From Bacteroidota bacterium (GTDB lineage Bacteria > Bacteroidota > Bacteroidia > Chitinophagales > Chitinophagaceae): a DNA stretch of 64,000 nt. The DNA lies in NCBI GenBank assembly GCA_018267545.1, contig JAFDYG010000031.1, forward strand, positions 1-64,000. The letters are read 5' to 3'. A program made the translations under genes and the position numbers. The notes beneath the pieces were generated by a model. That model did not search any database, had not been told where the DNA came from, and was given only the letters and a program-made list of their open reading frames with translations. Shown here piece by piece: positions 41,742 to 50,235 of this stretch. The number at the start of each line of letters is the position of its first letter. The stretch's first letter is position 1.

Positions 41742-43946
41742 CTACGCGGTGGTCGCGATCACCTTTTTTTCTTCCCCGTACTGCTTGAAGACCAGGGAAA
41801 TCTGTACGCCGGGGTTACAGGAGAACAGGAGGTCCCCCTCCAGCTGATCTGAAAAAAGCCGCATGAGCTGCATCCCCAGGGAGTTGTTGGCGTTAGGGTC
41901 GAAATCGGCGGGAAGCCCCGGCCCATTGTCCTTTATCTTAAGGCTGATACGGCTCCCGTTCACCTTGGAGAGCTGTATAAAAAGAGTCCCCACCTGATCT
42001 CCGGGAAAAGCGTATTTGATGGCATTGGTAACCGCCTCATTCAACATCAGACCCAGCGGCACCGCCTGTGAAATATCCAGGTTGATTTCTTCGATGTCCA
42101 GCTCGAACCTGACCTTCCAGGTATTCGTCAGGCTCGTGCTCAAAAACGTGATCATCTCCTCGATATAGGAGGGCATATTGATGACCGTCGTATTGTCGGC
42201 CTGGTATAATTTCTGGTGGATGATCGCGATCGCCTGCATCCGCTCCCGGCTCTCCCGGATAGCCCGGATCGCCGAAGGACTGTCCAGGTACTCGGACTGC
42301 GTATTCAACAGGCTGATTACTACCTGCAGGTTGTTCTTCACGCGGTGATGTATCTCCTTGACCAGCCACTCCTTCTCTTCCAGCAGCTTCTTCTGCGCCG
42401 AGAGCAGTTCCTTCAGCTGCTCATTCTGCCGGTTGATCTCCTCCTGGTGGGCGCGCAGCTTTGCATTGCTCCGCTTCTTGAACTGGTAGCCGGTGAAGAG
42501 CAAGGCCGACAGGACCAGCGCCGTGACAATGATGATGTTCCGGGTAATACCCGCCTTCTTCAGACTCACTTCCTGCAGCTGGTTCTGACTCGTCAGCAGC
42601 TCGATGTGCTGCTGCTTCTTCTCCGTCTCGTAGATGACCTGCATCTGGGCAAACTGCATATTCTTTGATACGCTGGTCATCGAATCGGCCATATTCCTGG
42701 CTAGCTGAAAGTGCTGTAAAGCGGCGCGATAATCGCCAAGCCCCGAATCCGCCCGGGACTTTAGCTGATAAGCCCAGGCGACGCTTCTCTTGTTCTTGTA
42801 TATTTTTGCATAATCGATCAGCTCCGACGTGTATTTGTCCGCAAGCTTGTATTGTCCCGTGGCCAGATAATAATTGCTCAGCGTCTGTATGGCGAAATGA
42901 ATGTCGATACCCTTTTGCCTGCACAGGGGCATCTGTTTTATAATCTCGTTGGCATAAACCCCAGCCCTCGCATATTGCTTCCCGGCCACATAGGGGACCA
43001 CGTAAAAACAGCTCCAGTAAAGGCTATCCTCGGTGCTTTTTGACCGGATGCTGGCTTCCGCGGTCTGAAACAATCGTAACGTCTCCTCCCATCTCGGGTC
43101 ATACATGACCCTATAGCAGATATTTAAAATCACCGTCTCGATATAGTCCGCATCGTGATACTTCATGGCGATAGCCAGCGCCTTTTTCAAATATACCATG
43201 GCTTCGGGGTTCTTCCCCCAATTCCCATAAGCTACCCCCAGCCGGCTGTAGATCGTGCACAGCTGCAGGGTCGTATCCCCCATGGCCTCGGCCGTCTGAG
43301 CAGCCAGCAGCCCATACTTGACGGCGCCCGGGTAATCGGCCAGGTTGGTAGAGGTTATCCCCAGCAGGTCATAGACTCCATGCAGCGATTTATATCCAAC
43401 CGATTGGTACAAGGCCAGCGCCTCACGCAGATTGACCATCGCCTCGCCATAATTACGAAGCAGCTGGTTGTAATCGGCAATGTCTTTCAAAACATCCGCC
43501 TGCCGCTCTTTGAGCCCGACCTGCCGGAATTGCGCCAGCGCCTGCTGCAAACACTCCTTCCGGCTCGTCCATCCCGCATCGTTCCCATCGTAATAGTTGA
43601 CCCGCTCCAGGTAAGCCTCGCCGGCATCTGCACTGGCCGGTAACCCCTTGAACAGAGCAAGCGCTTTATCGGTTAGTTCCCGGCCCTTCTCCCGGTATCC
43701 CTTCTCCCGCAAAGCCTTGGCTTTAACGATCAGCGTCCGCGCCTGTAAAGGAACATTCCCCTTGCTCAAAACGTCCGCCTGCCCGATCAGCAACAGCGCG
43801 CTATCAAGATCGATTTTGTTTTCCCCCGGTCTGTTTACATATGAGAGGGCCGTCTGGAGCAATGACTTGGCCCGATTGGTATCTTGTGCTACTCCAGAAA
43901 AGACAAATGCTACAAATAAGCAAAAAAGCAGGATATGCTTGCGCAT
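41742..43946 (-). CDS. TPR-containing sensor histidine kinase (HisKA_2 type)
   Basis: The ATG at 43946 (MRKHILLFCLFVAFVFSGVA, signal peptide) gives 734 residues. A periplasmic region of tetratricopeptide repeats (about 25-460, for example LGVAYGNWGKNPEAMVYLKK) is followed by a membrane helix (about 475-495, IIIVTALVLSALLFTGYQF). A coiled coil comes next, then the HisKA_2 dimerisation helix KEIHHRVKNNLQVVISLLNT with the phospho-His near residue 533, and an HATPase with NEAVTNAIKYAF and DNGPGLPAD. The cognate regulator may be the response regulator at 45250 or one elsewhere; the AraC gene lies between them. Confidence 0.9.
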   Translation of the reverse strand: MRKHILLFCLFVAFVFSGVAQDTNRAKSLLQTALSYVNRPGENKIDLDSALLLIGQADVLSKGNVPLQARTLIVKAKALREKGYREKGRELTDKALALFKGLPASADAGEAYLERVNYYDGNDAGWTSRKECLQQALAQFRQVGLKERQADVLKDIADYNQLLRNYGEAMVNLREALALYQSVGYKSLHGVYDLLGITSTNLADYPGAVKYGLLAAQTAEAMGDTTLQLCTIYSRLGVAYGNWGKNPEAMVYLKKALAIAMKYHDADYIETVILNICYRVMYDPRWEETLRLFQTAEASIRSKSTEDSLYWSCFYVVPYVAGKQYARAGVYANEIIKQMPLCRQKGIDIHFAIQTLSNYYLATGQYKLADKYTSELIDYAKIYKNKRSVAWAYQLKSRADSGLGDYRAALQHFQLARNMADSMTSVSKNMQFAQMQVIYETEKKQQHIELLTSQNQLQEVSLKKAGITRNIIIVTALVLSALLFTGYQFKKRSNAKLRAHQEEINRQNEQLKELLSAQKKLLEEKEWLVKEIHHRVKNNLQVVISLLNTQSEYLDSPSAIRAIRESRERMQAIAIIHQKLYQADNTTVINMPSYIEEMITFLSTSLTNTWKVRFELDIEEINLDISQAVPLGLMLNEAVTNAIKYAFPGDQVGTLFIQLSKVNGSRISLKIKDNGPGLPADFDPNANNSLGMQLMRLFSDQLEGDLLFSCNPGVQISLVFKQYGEEKKVIATTA

Positions 43947-44026
43947 AATGGACGAGAAAATAGCAAATTTTTTGCATGTGACCCGGCAGCAGCGATAAAA
44001 ACCCAGTAACGGCGATAAAATCGACA

Positions 44027-44869
44027 TTAAAACCGATGAAACTTCTTGCGAAAGTCCAGCGGCGAACACTCCGCACTGTTGGTAAAAAAGCGGACAAAGT
44101 ACGCCGGGTCCTCATACCCCAGCGCGTACCCCACCTCCTTCACCGTCATCTCCGTATGCGCCAGCAAACGCTTCGCTTCGAGTAAAATCCGCTCCTTGAT
44201 CAGGTCGTTCGGCGTCACGGAGCTCACCTGCGCAATACGCTTGCTCAACGCCTTGGGCGTCATGTTCAGCATCTCCGCATAGTCCGCCACCGCATGCTTG
44301 GTCTTGAAATACCGGTCGATCAGCTGGCTGAACTTCCGGATGATATCCACCTCCGCTGCATCCTGCCCCGCCAAACCTTCCTTTCCCTTCTTCCACATCC
44401 GCGTGCTGCGGATAATGATCTGCTTGAGCAGCACCCGCAGCATCTCCTCCATCACGAAGTCCTTTTCCGCCAGCTCTTCCTTCATTTCCTCGAAGATCTT
44501 CCCATACAGCCCCGACTGGGCTGAGTCCAATTCCACAAAGGGCACCTCAAAAACATTATGATACAGGATGCCGTCACAGGCGACTTCCTTATCATGAATC
44601 TCGATACAATAAAAATCACGGTTGTAGGAAAGAAGGATCCCCGCAGACATCGGGTCCTTTACTCGAAACCACTGACCGGGACCTATAAAGAAGACCGTAT
44701 CCCTTGCCAGCTCATAATGATTGAACTCCAAATCCAGCACACTCCCCTTCGTCAAAAACAAGATCTTGATAAACTCATTGAACAGGGGCTTGTTCGCCTT
44801 CTCGGCTTCCTCCAGCCCAAACTCCATAAAGCCAAACTTCTTATACTCGAATTCCTGTAGTGGATACAT
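44027..44869 (-). CDS. AraC-family transcriptional regulator
   Basis: The ATG at 44869 (MYPLQEFEYKKFGF) is preferred to a TTG at 44884; the product has 280 residues. The N-terminal cupin-like part (VLDLEFNHYELARDTVFFIG, GQWFRVKDPMSAG) is a ligand-binding domain. The C-terminal AraC domain has helices VADYAEMLNMTPKALSKRIA and VGYALGYEDPAYFVRFFTNS. The response regulator ends about 20 bases before this ATG, so the two may be co-transcribed. It precedes the TPR kinase gene by 80 bases. Confidence 0.88.
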   Translation of the reverse strand: MYPLQEFEYKKFGFMEFGLEEAEKANKPLFNEFIKILFLTKGSVLDLEFNHYELARDTVFFIGPGQWFRVKDPMSAGILLSYNRDFYCIEIHDKEVACDGILYHNVFEVPFVELDSAQSGLYGKIFEEMKEELAEKDFVMEEMLRVLLKQIIIRSTRMWKKGKEGLAGQDAAEVDIIRKFSQLIDRYFKTKHAVADYAEMLNMTPKALSKRIAQVSSVTPNDLIKERILLEAKRLLAHTEMTVKEVGYALGYEDPAYFVRFFTNSAECSPLDFRKKFHRF

Positions 44870-44890
44870 TTGCGCAAGATACAAAAAACC

Positions 44891-45250
44891 TCACCCGCAA
44901 GCCCTCGTAATCAACCCCACCAGCCTGTCCAGGTCAAAAGGCTTCTCTATAAAATAATCTGCGCCGGCCTCCACCGCCAGACGAGCCACGTCCTGATTCG
45001 CGCTGAAAAACACGATCGGCAGCCGGCCGAACTCCTCCGAACCCTTAAGCTCCCTCGCGGCACTAATCCCACCCACCGGAGGTATCTTATTATCCAGCAG
45101 CACCACATCCGGTGAAGCTTCCCGCACCTTACCCACGACATCCTCACAGCTGCCCAGCGCAACTACCTCGAAACCGCTCGTCTCCAGCACAATCGTACAC
45201 ACTTCCAGGATGTCTGCATCATCATCGAAAATCAATACACGTTTCTTCAT
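44891..45250 (-). CDS. Single-domain response regulator
   Basis: A 119-residue receiver domain with no output domain: VLIFDDDADILEV for the acidic pocket, phospho-acceptor D53 in VVLLDNKIPPVGG and the conserved Lys in IEKPFD. It is divergent from the stressosome operon (99 bases between ATGs) and upstream of the AraC gene. It is a plausible phospho-acceptor for the histidine kinase at 48049-49248, which would make it the output element of that module. Alternatively it serves the TPR kinase at 41742-43946. Confidence 0.9.
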   Translation of the reverse strand: MKKRVLIFDDDADILEVCTIVLETSGFEVVALGSCEDVVGKVREASPDVVLLDNKIPPVGGISAARELKGSEEFGRLPIVFFSANQDVARLAVEAGADYFIEKPFDLDRLVGLITRACG

Positions 45251-45349
45251 ACCGGTTACTTTAATCCCGGAAAATTAATCCTTTATACTGGAAATAGCCT
45301 ACATTTATGCCCAACCTTCTCTTTTAACGGGTTAGAAAAAACTAAAACC

Positions 45350-46219
45350 ATGGCGCTCGACATTACCAAGATTTTAAAATCTAAAAAGAAATCCCTTTTC
45401 GAGGACTGGATGAAGAACCAGCTTTCGAACGAGGGTCTCAGGGAAGATCTGGTCAGCAATGAGGATTTACGAGCACAGTCCGAAGAACTGATCAACATCC
45501 TGCTGCAAACACTGACCCCCGAAAATCTGAGCGACCCATCCTCAGCCTCCTTCGACCCCGTTCTCGAAATACTCTCCGGCATCGCCATCGTCCGGGCCCA
45601 GCAGGGCTTTAGCCCAAGAGAAACCGGTCTGTTTGTCATCAGCCTCAAGGAAGCGCTGTTAGCCCGCTTACAGGAAGAGGTAAAGGACAACCCCATCGCC
45701 ATCTTTGAAGAAAGCCTGAAGCTGAACCGCGTCATGGACCACTTCATCATCAACAGCTTCGAAACCTTTATAAAGGGACGCGAAGAAGTCATCCTCCGCC
45801 AGACCGACGAGATCGCCGAGATCTCGACCCCGGTCATCCGCATCTGGGACGGTATCCTCGCCCTGCCCATCATCGGCACCCTGGATAGCTCGCGCACCCA
45901 GATCATCATGGAAAGCCTGCTCAACGAAATCGTCGCCACCGGCAGCAGCATCACCATCCTGGATATCTCCGGTGTACCCGCCGTAGACTCCCTGGTCGCA
46001 CAGCACCTGATCAAGACCGTCAGCGCTACCCGCCTCATGGGTGCAGAATGCATCATCAGCGGCATCCGCCCCGAGATAGCACAGACCATCGTTCACCTGG
46101 GGATCGAATTGACCAATATCGTGACCAAGGCTACCCTGGCAAGCGCTTTGCGATATGCATTCCAGACGCTCAACCTTCAGGTAAGAAAGGCTGGAACTCA
46201 AAATGCTACAAACCAATAA
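45350..46219 (+). CDS. rsbR: Stressosome scaffold protein RsbR
   Basis: A 289-residue RsbR-type protein. The N-terminal globin-like sensory domain (about 1-150) has no haem or flavin motif that I can identify. A linker helix (about 150-165) leads to a C-terminal STAS domain: PIIGTLDSSRTQIIMESLLN, LDISGVPAVDSLVAQHLIKT and SGIRPEIAQTIVHLGIELTN, nearly the text of Bacillus RsbRA. The two phosphorylated Thr of RsbRA (T171, T205) align with S180 and S214. It is the first gene of the operon rsbR-rsbS-rsbT-fusion-kinase. In the stressosome, RsbR and RsbS build a large shell that holds RsbT until stress. Confidence 0.92.
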   Translation: MALDITKILKSKKKSLFEDWMKNQLSNEGLREDLVSNEDLRAQSEELINILLQTLTPENLSDPSSASFDPVLEILSGIAIVRAQQGFSPRETGLFVISLKEALLARLQEEVKDNPIAIFEESLKLNRVMDHFIINSFETFIKGREEVILRQTDEIAEISTPVIRIWDGILALPIIGTLDSSRTQIIMESLLNEIVATGSSITILDISGVPAVDSLVAQHLIKTVSATRLMGAECIISGIRPEIAQTIVHLGIELTNIVTKATLASALRYAFQTLNLQVRKAGTQNATNQ

Positions 46220-46244
46220 ATTAAGTCACTAATCGCTCTTGGCA

Positions 46245-46649
46245 ATGGATAAAATTCCAATCCTGAGAATGGGCCCCTTCTTATTAGTAACCATCCAGGT
46301 CGATCTGTACGACCGGCTGGCGCTGAATCTGGAGGCCGATCTGGTTCAAATGGTAAGTAAAACTGGCGCGAAAGGCGTGTTGATCGATATCTCTGCCGTA
46401 AGCATTGTCGACTCTTTCATGGGTCGCATCATCGGCAATATCGCCAACATGTCCCGTATCCTCGACGCCGAAACCGTGGTCGTAGGCATGCAGCCCGCTG
46501 TAGCCATTACGCTCGTCGAGCTGGGACTTCCTTTGAAAGGAGTCTACACCGCACTGGATGTTGAAAAAGGAATGAATCTTTTACGCTCGAAAATTAGTCT
46601 CGTCGAAGACGAAGACGTAAACGAAGAAGATGATAATATCCCTGTCTAA
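46245..46649 (+). CDS. rsbS: Stressosome antagonist RsbS
   Basis: The ATG at 46245 gives 134 residues, close to the 133 of Bacillus RsbS; an in-frame TTG six bases earlier is less likely. The single STAS domain reads IPILRMGPFLLVTIQVDLYD, GVLIDISAVSIVDSFMGRII, AETVVVGMQPAVAITLVELG. The phosphorylation site corresponding to RsbS S59 is S57 in IVDSFMG. An unusual acidic tail (EDEDVNEEDDN) is added and overlaps the start of rsbT by 20 bases. RsbS holds RsbT on the stressosome until RsbT phosphorylates it. Confidence 0.93.
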   Translation: MDKIPILRMGPFLLVTIQVDLYDRLALNLEADLVQMVSKTGAKGVLIDISAVSIVDSFMGRIIGNIANMSRILDAETVVVGMQPAVAITLVELGLPLKGVYTALDVEKGMNLLRSKISLVEDEDVNEEDDNIPV

Positions 46650-47043
46650 GGATGTAGTTATCATACAAAGAGAGCAGGACGTCGTCCTGTTCCGCAATCG
46701 CGTCAAAGAATTCGCCACAAAGATCAAGATGGGGCTCGTCAACCAGACGAAGCTCATCACCGCAGCCAGCGAGCTGGTCCGAAACATGATCCGCTACGCA
46801 GAAGGCGGCGACATCAGCATCGAGGTCGTCTCCAAAGGTCGGGAAAACGGCATCCGGCTTACCTTCAAAGACACCGGTCCAGGCATCGCCGATATCCAGC
46901 TGGCGATGAAAGACGGATATTCTACCGGAAAAAGTTTAGGCCTGGGTCTGCCCGGCGCCAAAAGATTGGTCAACGACTTCAACATTACGAGCGAGGTGAA
47001 CAAAGGCACGGTCGTAACAATCATAAAGTGGGCGAATGGTTAA
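46630..47043 (+). CDS. rsbT: Stressosome kinase RsbT
   Basis: A 137-residue GHKL serine/threonine kinase. E48 and N52 in ITAASELVRNMIRYAEGGDI form the N-box, D81TGPGI binds the adenine, and the flexible lid ends in GLGLPGAKRLV (about 104-114). The match to Bacillus RsbT (132 residues) is close along its entire length. It overlaps rsbS by 20 bases and the next gene starts 8 bases before its stop. Once freed by phosphorylating RsbR/RsbS, it would act on a downstream partner; here the likely partners are the next two gene products. Confidence 0.93.
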   Translation: MIISLSKDVVIIQREQDVVLFRNRVKEFATKIKMGLVNQTKLITAASELVRNMIRYAEGGDISIEVVSKGRENGIRLTFKDTGPGIADIQLAMKDGYSTGKSLGLGLPGAKRLVNDFNITSEVNKGTVVTIIKWANG

Positions 47044-48046
47044 ATCACACTATAGGAGCTTCCGTGCCGACGACAGAAGCTACTTTGCACTAATAAAAAA
47101 GGACGTTCATGCCACCGTAGTCACAGCAGGCTTTGACGAGGTCAAGGTGGGCAAGATCGACATCGTGCTCTCCGAAATAACCTCGAACCTGAGCAAATAT
47201 GCCAAAGGAGGCGAGCTGCTCGTCGGCCTGGGAAGAGATACCGGCGGACAATACGTCGAGATCGCCTGCATCGACCGGGGACCGGGAATACCCGACGTCA
47301 GCCGCGTGCTGGCGGACGGCTACTCCTCCGCCAGCACCCTGGGGCACGGTCTTGGAAGCATCAAACGCCTCTCGGACCAGTTCGATATCTATTCGCTCAA
47401 AGACTGGGGAACCATCCTGCTGTCCCGGATTTACAGCGACGACCAGCCTACCTTCCGTAAAAAGAAATTCGACTGCCAGGGCCTGAACGTACCCAAATCC
47501 GGCGAGACCGTCAGCGGCGACGGCTTCTGCCTCAAGGAAACAAAGGACGGCTTCCGTATCCTGGTCGCCGACGGCCTTGGACACGGAGTCGACGCCAACG
47601 AAGCCGTCAGGAAAGCCTGCGAAGCTTTCATGGCCTGTACCGAAGAAAGCCCCACCGAAATCATCCGCTCCATGCATTCCCAAATCCGTAAGACCAGGGG
47701 GGCCGTAGGTTTAGTCATCAACTATGACACCAAAGCCCGGCAATGGAAAATGGCCGGCGTCGGCAACATCGCCGCCCGCTGGATTGGGGCCTCCAATACC
47801 CGGAATTATATCTCCTATAATGGGATTATCGGCTACAATATACCCGGCACTATGAACGACCAGGTCCTGTCCCAGGAAGAATTTACCCGTTTCATCGCCT
47901 GCTCGGACGGCGTCCGCTCCCGGTGGGACCTCCTGAAGCTCCCCAACCTGCTTCAGCACCATGGAATCATAATTGCTTCTGCCCTATATAAAGAATTTAG
48001 CCGCGGGACAGACGATGTATCCGTAGTAGTGTGTAAATCAATGTAA
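47036..48046 (+). CDS. RsbT-like domain fused to RsbX-like PP2C phosphatase
   Basis: A 336-residue fusion. Residues 1-135 are a second RsbT-like GHKL domain with intact N-box (E47, N51), D80RGPGI and GHGLGSIKRL. Residues about 145-336 are a SpoIIE/RsbX-type PP2C phosphatase: SGDGFCLKE (about 160), ILVADGLGHGVDANEA (about 176), CSDGVRSR (about 289) and a final GTDDVSVVV. In Bacillus RsbX resets the stressosome by removing phosphates from RsbR and RsbS; the attached RsbT-like half would target the phosphatase to the same complex. It overlaps rsbT by eight bases and precedes the kinase gene by two. Confidence 0.9.
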   Translation: MVKSHYRSFRADDRSYFALIKKDVHATVVTAGFDEVKVGKIDIVLSEITSNLSKYAKGGELLVGLGRDTGGQYVEIACIDRGPGIPDVSRVLADGYSSASTLGHGLGSIKRLSDQFDIYSLKDWGTILLSRIYSDDQPTFRKKKFDCQGLNVPKSGETVSGDGFCLKETKDGFRILVADGLGHGVDANEAVRKACEAFMACTEESPTEIIRSMHSQIRKTRGAVGLVINYDTKARQWKMAGVGNIAARWIGASNTRNYISYNGIIGYNIPGTMNDQVLSQEEFTRFIACSDGVRSRWDLLKLPNLLQHHGIIIASALYKEFSRGTDDVSVVVCKSM

Positions 48047-48048
48047 CT

Positions 48049-49248
48049 ATGACAGAAATTACGCGGGTTTCGCTGGAGAACGAGATGGACATAGTCGTAG
48101 CGCACAAACGTATGATTGGCGTAGCCCAATTCTTTTACCTTACACTTTCTACTCAGTCGACCATCGCCACCGCCGTTGCCGAAGTAAGCCGCGTAGTTAT
48201 CGATAAGACGGACCAGGGCTGGCTCTCCATCGGCATAGAAAAGACCGGCGACAAGTTCTCCCTGATCGGCCAGATCGCTTTCCCTTCCCAGGTCGAAGTC
48301 CGGTCCTCGGAAGAAGGACTAAAATATGCTCAGCTCCTGGTTCCCGAATTCAAGTTCGACAAACAAAAGGACGCCAGCATTGTCCAGGTGGGCATCGGCA
48401 TCCCCCGCTCGCTCAAGGTCTCCGATACAAGGGTAAACGAAGCGGCCGAATTCTTCCGGGTTACCCAACCCACCCCCCCCTACGAAAAGCTCAAGCTCCG
48501 CAACAACCTCCTGAACCAGCAGGCCATCGAAAAAGACGAAGAGTTGAAACATAGCCGCATCCTCGACGAAAAAAAGAACGAATTCATCTCCGTCGCCAGT
48601 CACGAGCTAAAGACACCCCTCACCTCGATCATGGCCTTTACAAAGCTGGCCGTTGCCGCCAGCCAGACCGAAGCTACCCCAAAGATCCAGCACTACCTCG
48701 ATAAGATCGACCACCAGGTCTTCAAGCTCCACCAGCTCATCCAGCAGCTGCTGGACATCTCCAAGATCGAATCCGGGAAGCTGGACTATAACATGCAGCG
48801 GCAAGACTGGAACGGCTATATGGTCGACATGATGCCCATTCTCGAACACCTGGTCCCCTCCCACAAGCTCTCCTGGCAGCCCTGCACGGCAGCGGTCCTG
48901 GTCAGCATGGACATCCTTCGTATCGAACAGGTCCTCACCAATCTCGTCGGCAACGCCGCCAAATACTCCAACCCCGATACCGCAATCGCTATCCAATGCT
49001 CCAGCGACGAAGACAACCTCACCGTTTGCGTCCACGACGAAGGCATCGGTATCTCCCCCCAGAATCTCGACCGACTTTTCGATAAATATTTCCGCGAAGA
49101 AGCCGTCGCCGACAAATACAGCGGCTTCGGTATGGGCCTCTACATCACCTCCGGCATCGTCCGCGAGCACAAGGGCGCTATCTGGGCGGAAAAAAATAAG
49201 GAAGCCGGCTCATCCTTTTATTTCACCCTGCCCCTAAGCAAGGTCTAA
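48049..49248 (+). CDS. Sensor histidine kinase with degenerate RsbT-like N-terminus
   Basis: A 399-residue cytoplasmic kinase, last gene of the stressosome operon. Residues 1-about 135 resemble RsbT but lack the ATP site: TAVAEVSRVVIDKTDQGWLS keeps the Glu and has Val for the N-box Asn, and the glycine-rich lid is lost. A coiled coil (about 150-178) leads to a HisKA domain with phospho-H185 (ISVASHELKTPLTSIM) and an HATPase with NLVGNAAKYSN, DEGIGISPQN and SGFGMGLYI. No membrane helix or PAS is present, so the input is probably docking on the stressosome through the pseudo-RsbT domain. The partner is unknown; the receiver at 44891 is nearby. Confidence 0.9.
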   Translation: MTEITRVSLENEMDIVVAHKRMIGVAQFFYLTLSTQSTIATAVAEVSRVVIDKTDQGWLSIGIEKTGDKFSLIGQIAFPSQVEVRSSEEGLKYAQLLVPEFKFDKQKDASIVQVGIGIPRSLKVSDTRVNEAAEFFRVTQPTPPYEKLKLRNNLLNQQAIEKDEELKHSRILDEKKNEFISVASHELKTPLTSIMAFTKLAVAASQTEATPKIQHYLDKIDHQVFKLHQLIQQLLDISKIESGKLDYNMQRQDWNGYMVDMMPILEHLVPSHKLSWQPCTAAVLVSMDILRIEQVLTNLVGNAAKYSNPDTAIAIQCSSDEDNLTVCVHDEGIGISPQNLDRLFDKYFREEAVADKYSGFGMGLYITSGIVREHKGAIWAEKNKEAGSSFYFTLPLSKV

Positions 49249-49289
49249 AAGAATCGCCGGCCCCTGAACCTCTACTACTAACTCAGAAC

Positions 49290-50045
49290 TTATTTTGCAG
49301 AACCCTTCGCCGCAGCCTCGATCACATCGGCAACAGCCTTGGGCTGAGACATGAATACCACGTGGCTGCCCTTGATCTCGGTGATCTTGTCATTGCCGCG
49401 CTTATACGCCTTGCGTTCGATATCGGGATTGATCGACTTGTCTTCCGTTGCAACGATACCCCAGCTCGGCTTGGTCTTCCAGGCAGCTTGCGTGATCGGC
49501 GTAGTCAGGCTCTTTACACCGAAAGAACCCTGCGATGCATACATAAAGGCTGCTTTCTCTGCGGGAAGATCGGCACAGAAACCGGCATGGTATTTTTCTT
49601 TGGAGTAATAGACGAAACCTTTATCATCCGGTGGGAGAAGGCCGTTTTCAGGTGCAGGAGGCGCCCACTGCGCTAATGTAAGCAGGGTTTCTCCGGCATC
49701 AGGCTGAAAAGCCGCTACATAAACCAGACCGGCTACCTTCGGAGAATTTCCGGCTTCGGTAATGATAACCCCGCCATAAGAATGACCCACCAGGATAGCC
49801 GGACCATCCAATTTCTCCAACGCACGATTAACCGTAGCGACGTCGCCTTCCAGCGAGCTCAGATCGTGCTGAGTAACCACGACATTATAACCTTTCTTGC
49901 TTAAAATCTTATAAACGTCTTCCCAACCCGAACCATCGGCAAATGCACCATGAACTAATACGATGTTTTTAACTGCGCCGGCCGGTTGCGCCATTACACC
50001 AAGAGAGAACAGCAGAGCGATAGCAAATCCAGTAATGTGTTTCAT
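49290..50045 (-). CDS. Secreted alpha/beta-hydrolase
   Basis: The ATG at 50045 is chosen over a TTG nine bases earlier. The signal peptide (MKHITGFAIALLFSLGVMAQ) is followed by a complete alpha/beta-hydrolase: IVLVHGAFADGSGWEDVYKI, the nucleophile elbow LVGHSYGGVIITEAG, an acidic residue region near VATEDKSINPD and the catalytic His in IKGSHVVFM. This HGAFADGS...GHSYGG form is common in Bacteroidota and Proteobacteria and is annotated as esterase or haloperoxidase-like; the true substrate is unknown. It is convergent with the stressosome operon. Confidence 0.88.
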   Translation of the reverse strand: MKHITGFAIALLFSLGVMAQPAGAVKNIVLVHGAFADGSGWEDVYKILSKKGYNVVVTQHDLSSLEGDVATVNRALEKLDGPAILVGHSYGGVIITEAGNSPKVAGLVYVAAFQPDAGETLLTLAQWAPPAPENGLLPPDDKGFVYYSKEKYHAGFCADLPAEKAAFMYASQGSFGVKSLTTPITQAAWKTKPSWGIVATEDKSINPDIERKAYKRGNDKITEIKGSHVVFMSQPKAVADVIEAAAKGSAK

Positions 50046-50235
50046 TTGTTTCAATTTTATGACACAAAGCTATCACAGTCGCCAGGCTTCATCAATGCAC
50101 ATATTGGAGCATTTATTGTACTTTTTTCCCTCCCTATCCTCCCGTGGGCTCGCGCCCCCCTCCCCCAAAATTCCCCAAAATGGGGAGTACACCCCCTAAA
50201 CAATTAGGAACGAGGTTTGTACTATTACCTACGAC

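Noticed and set aside
50146-50200. C-rich intergenic stretch as a structured RNA
   Set aside because: Runs of C and A only reflect the general composition of this strand; no stable inverted repeat is present.
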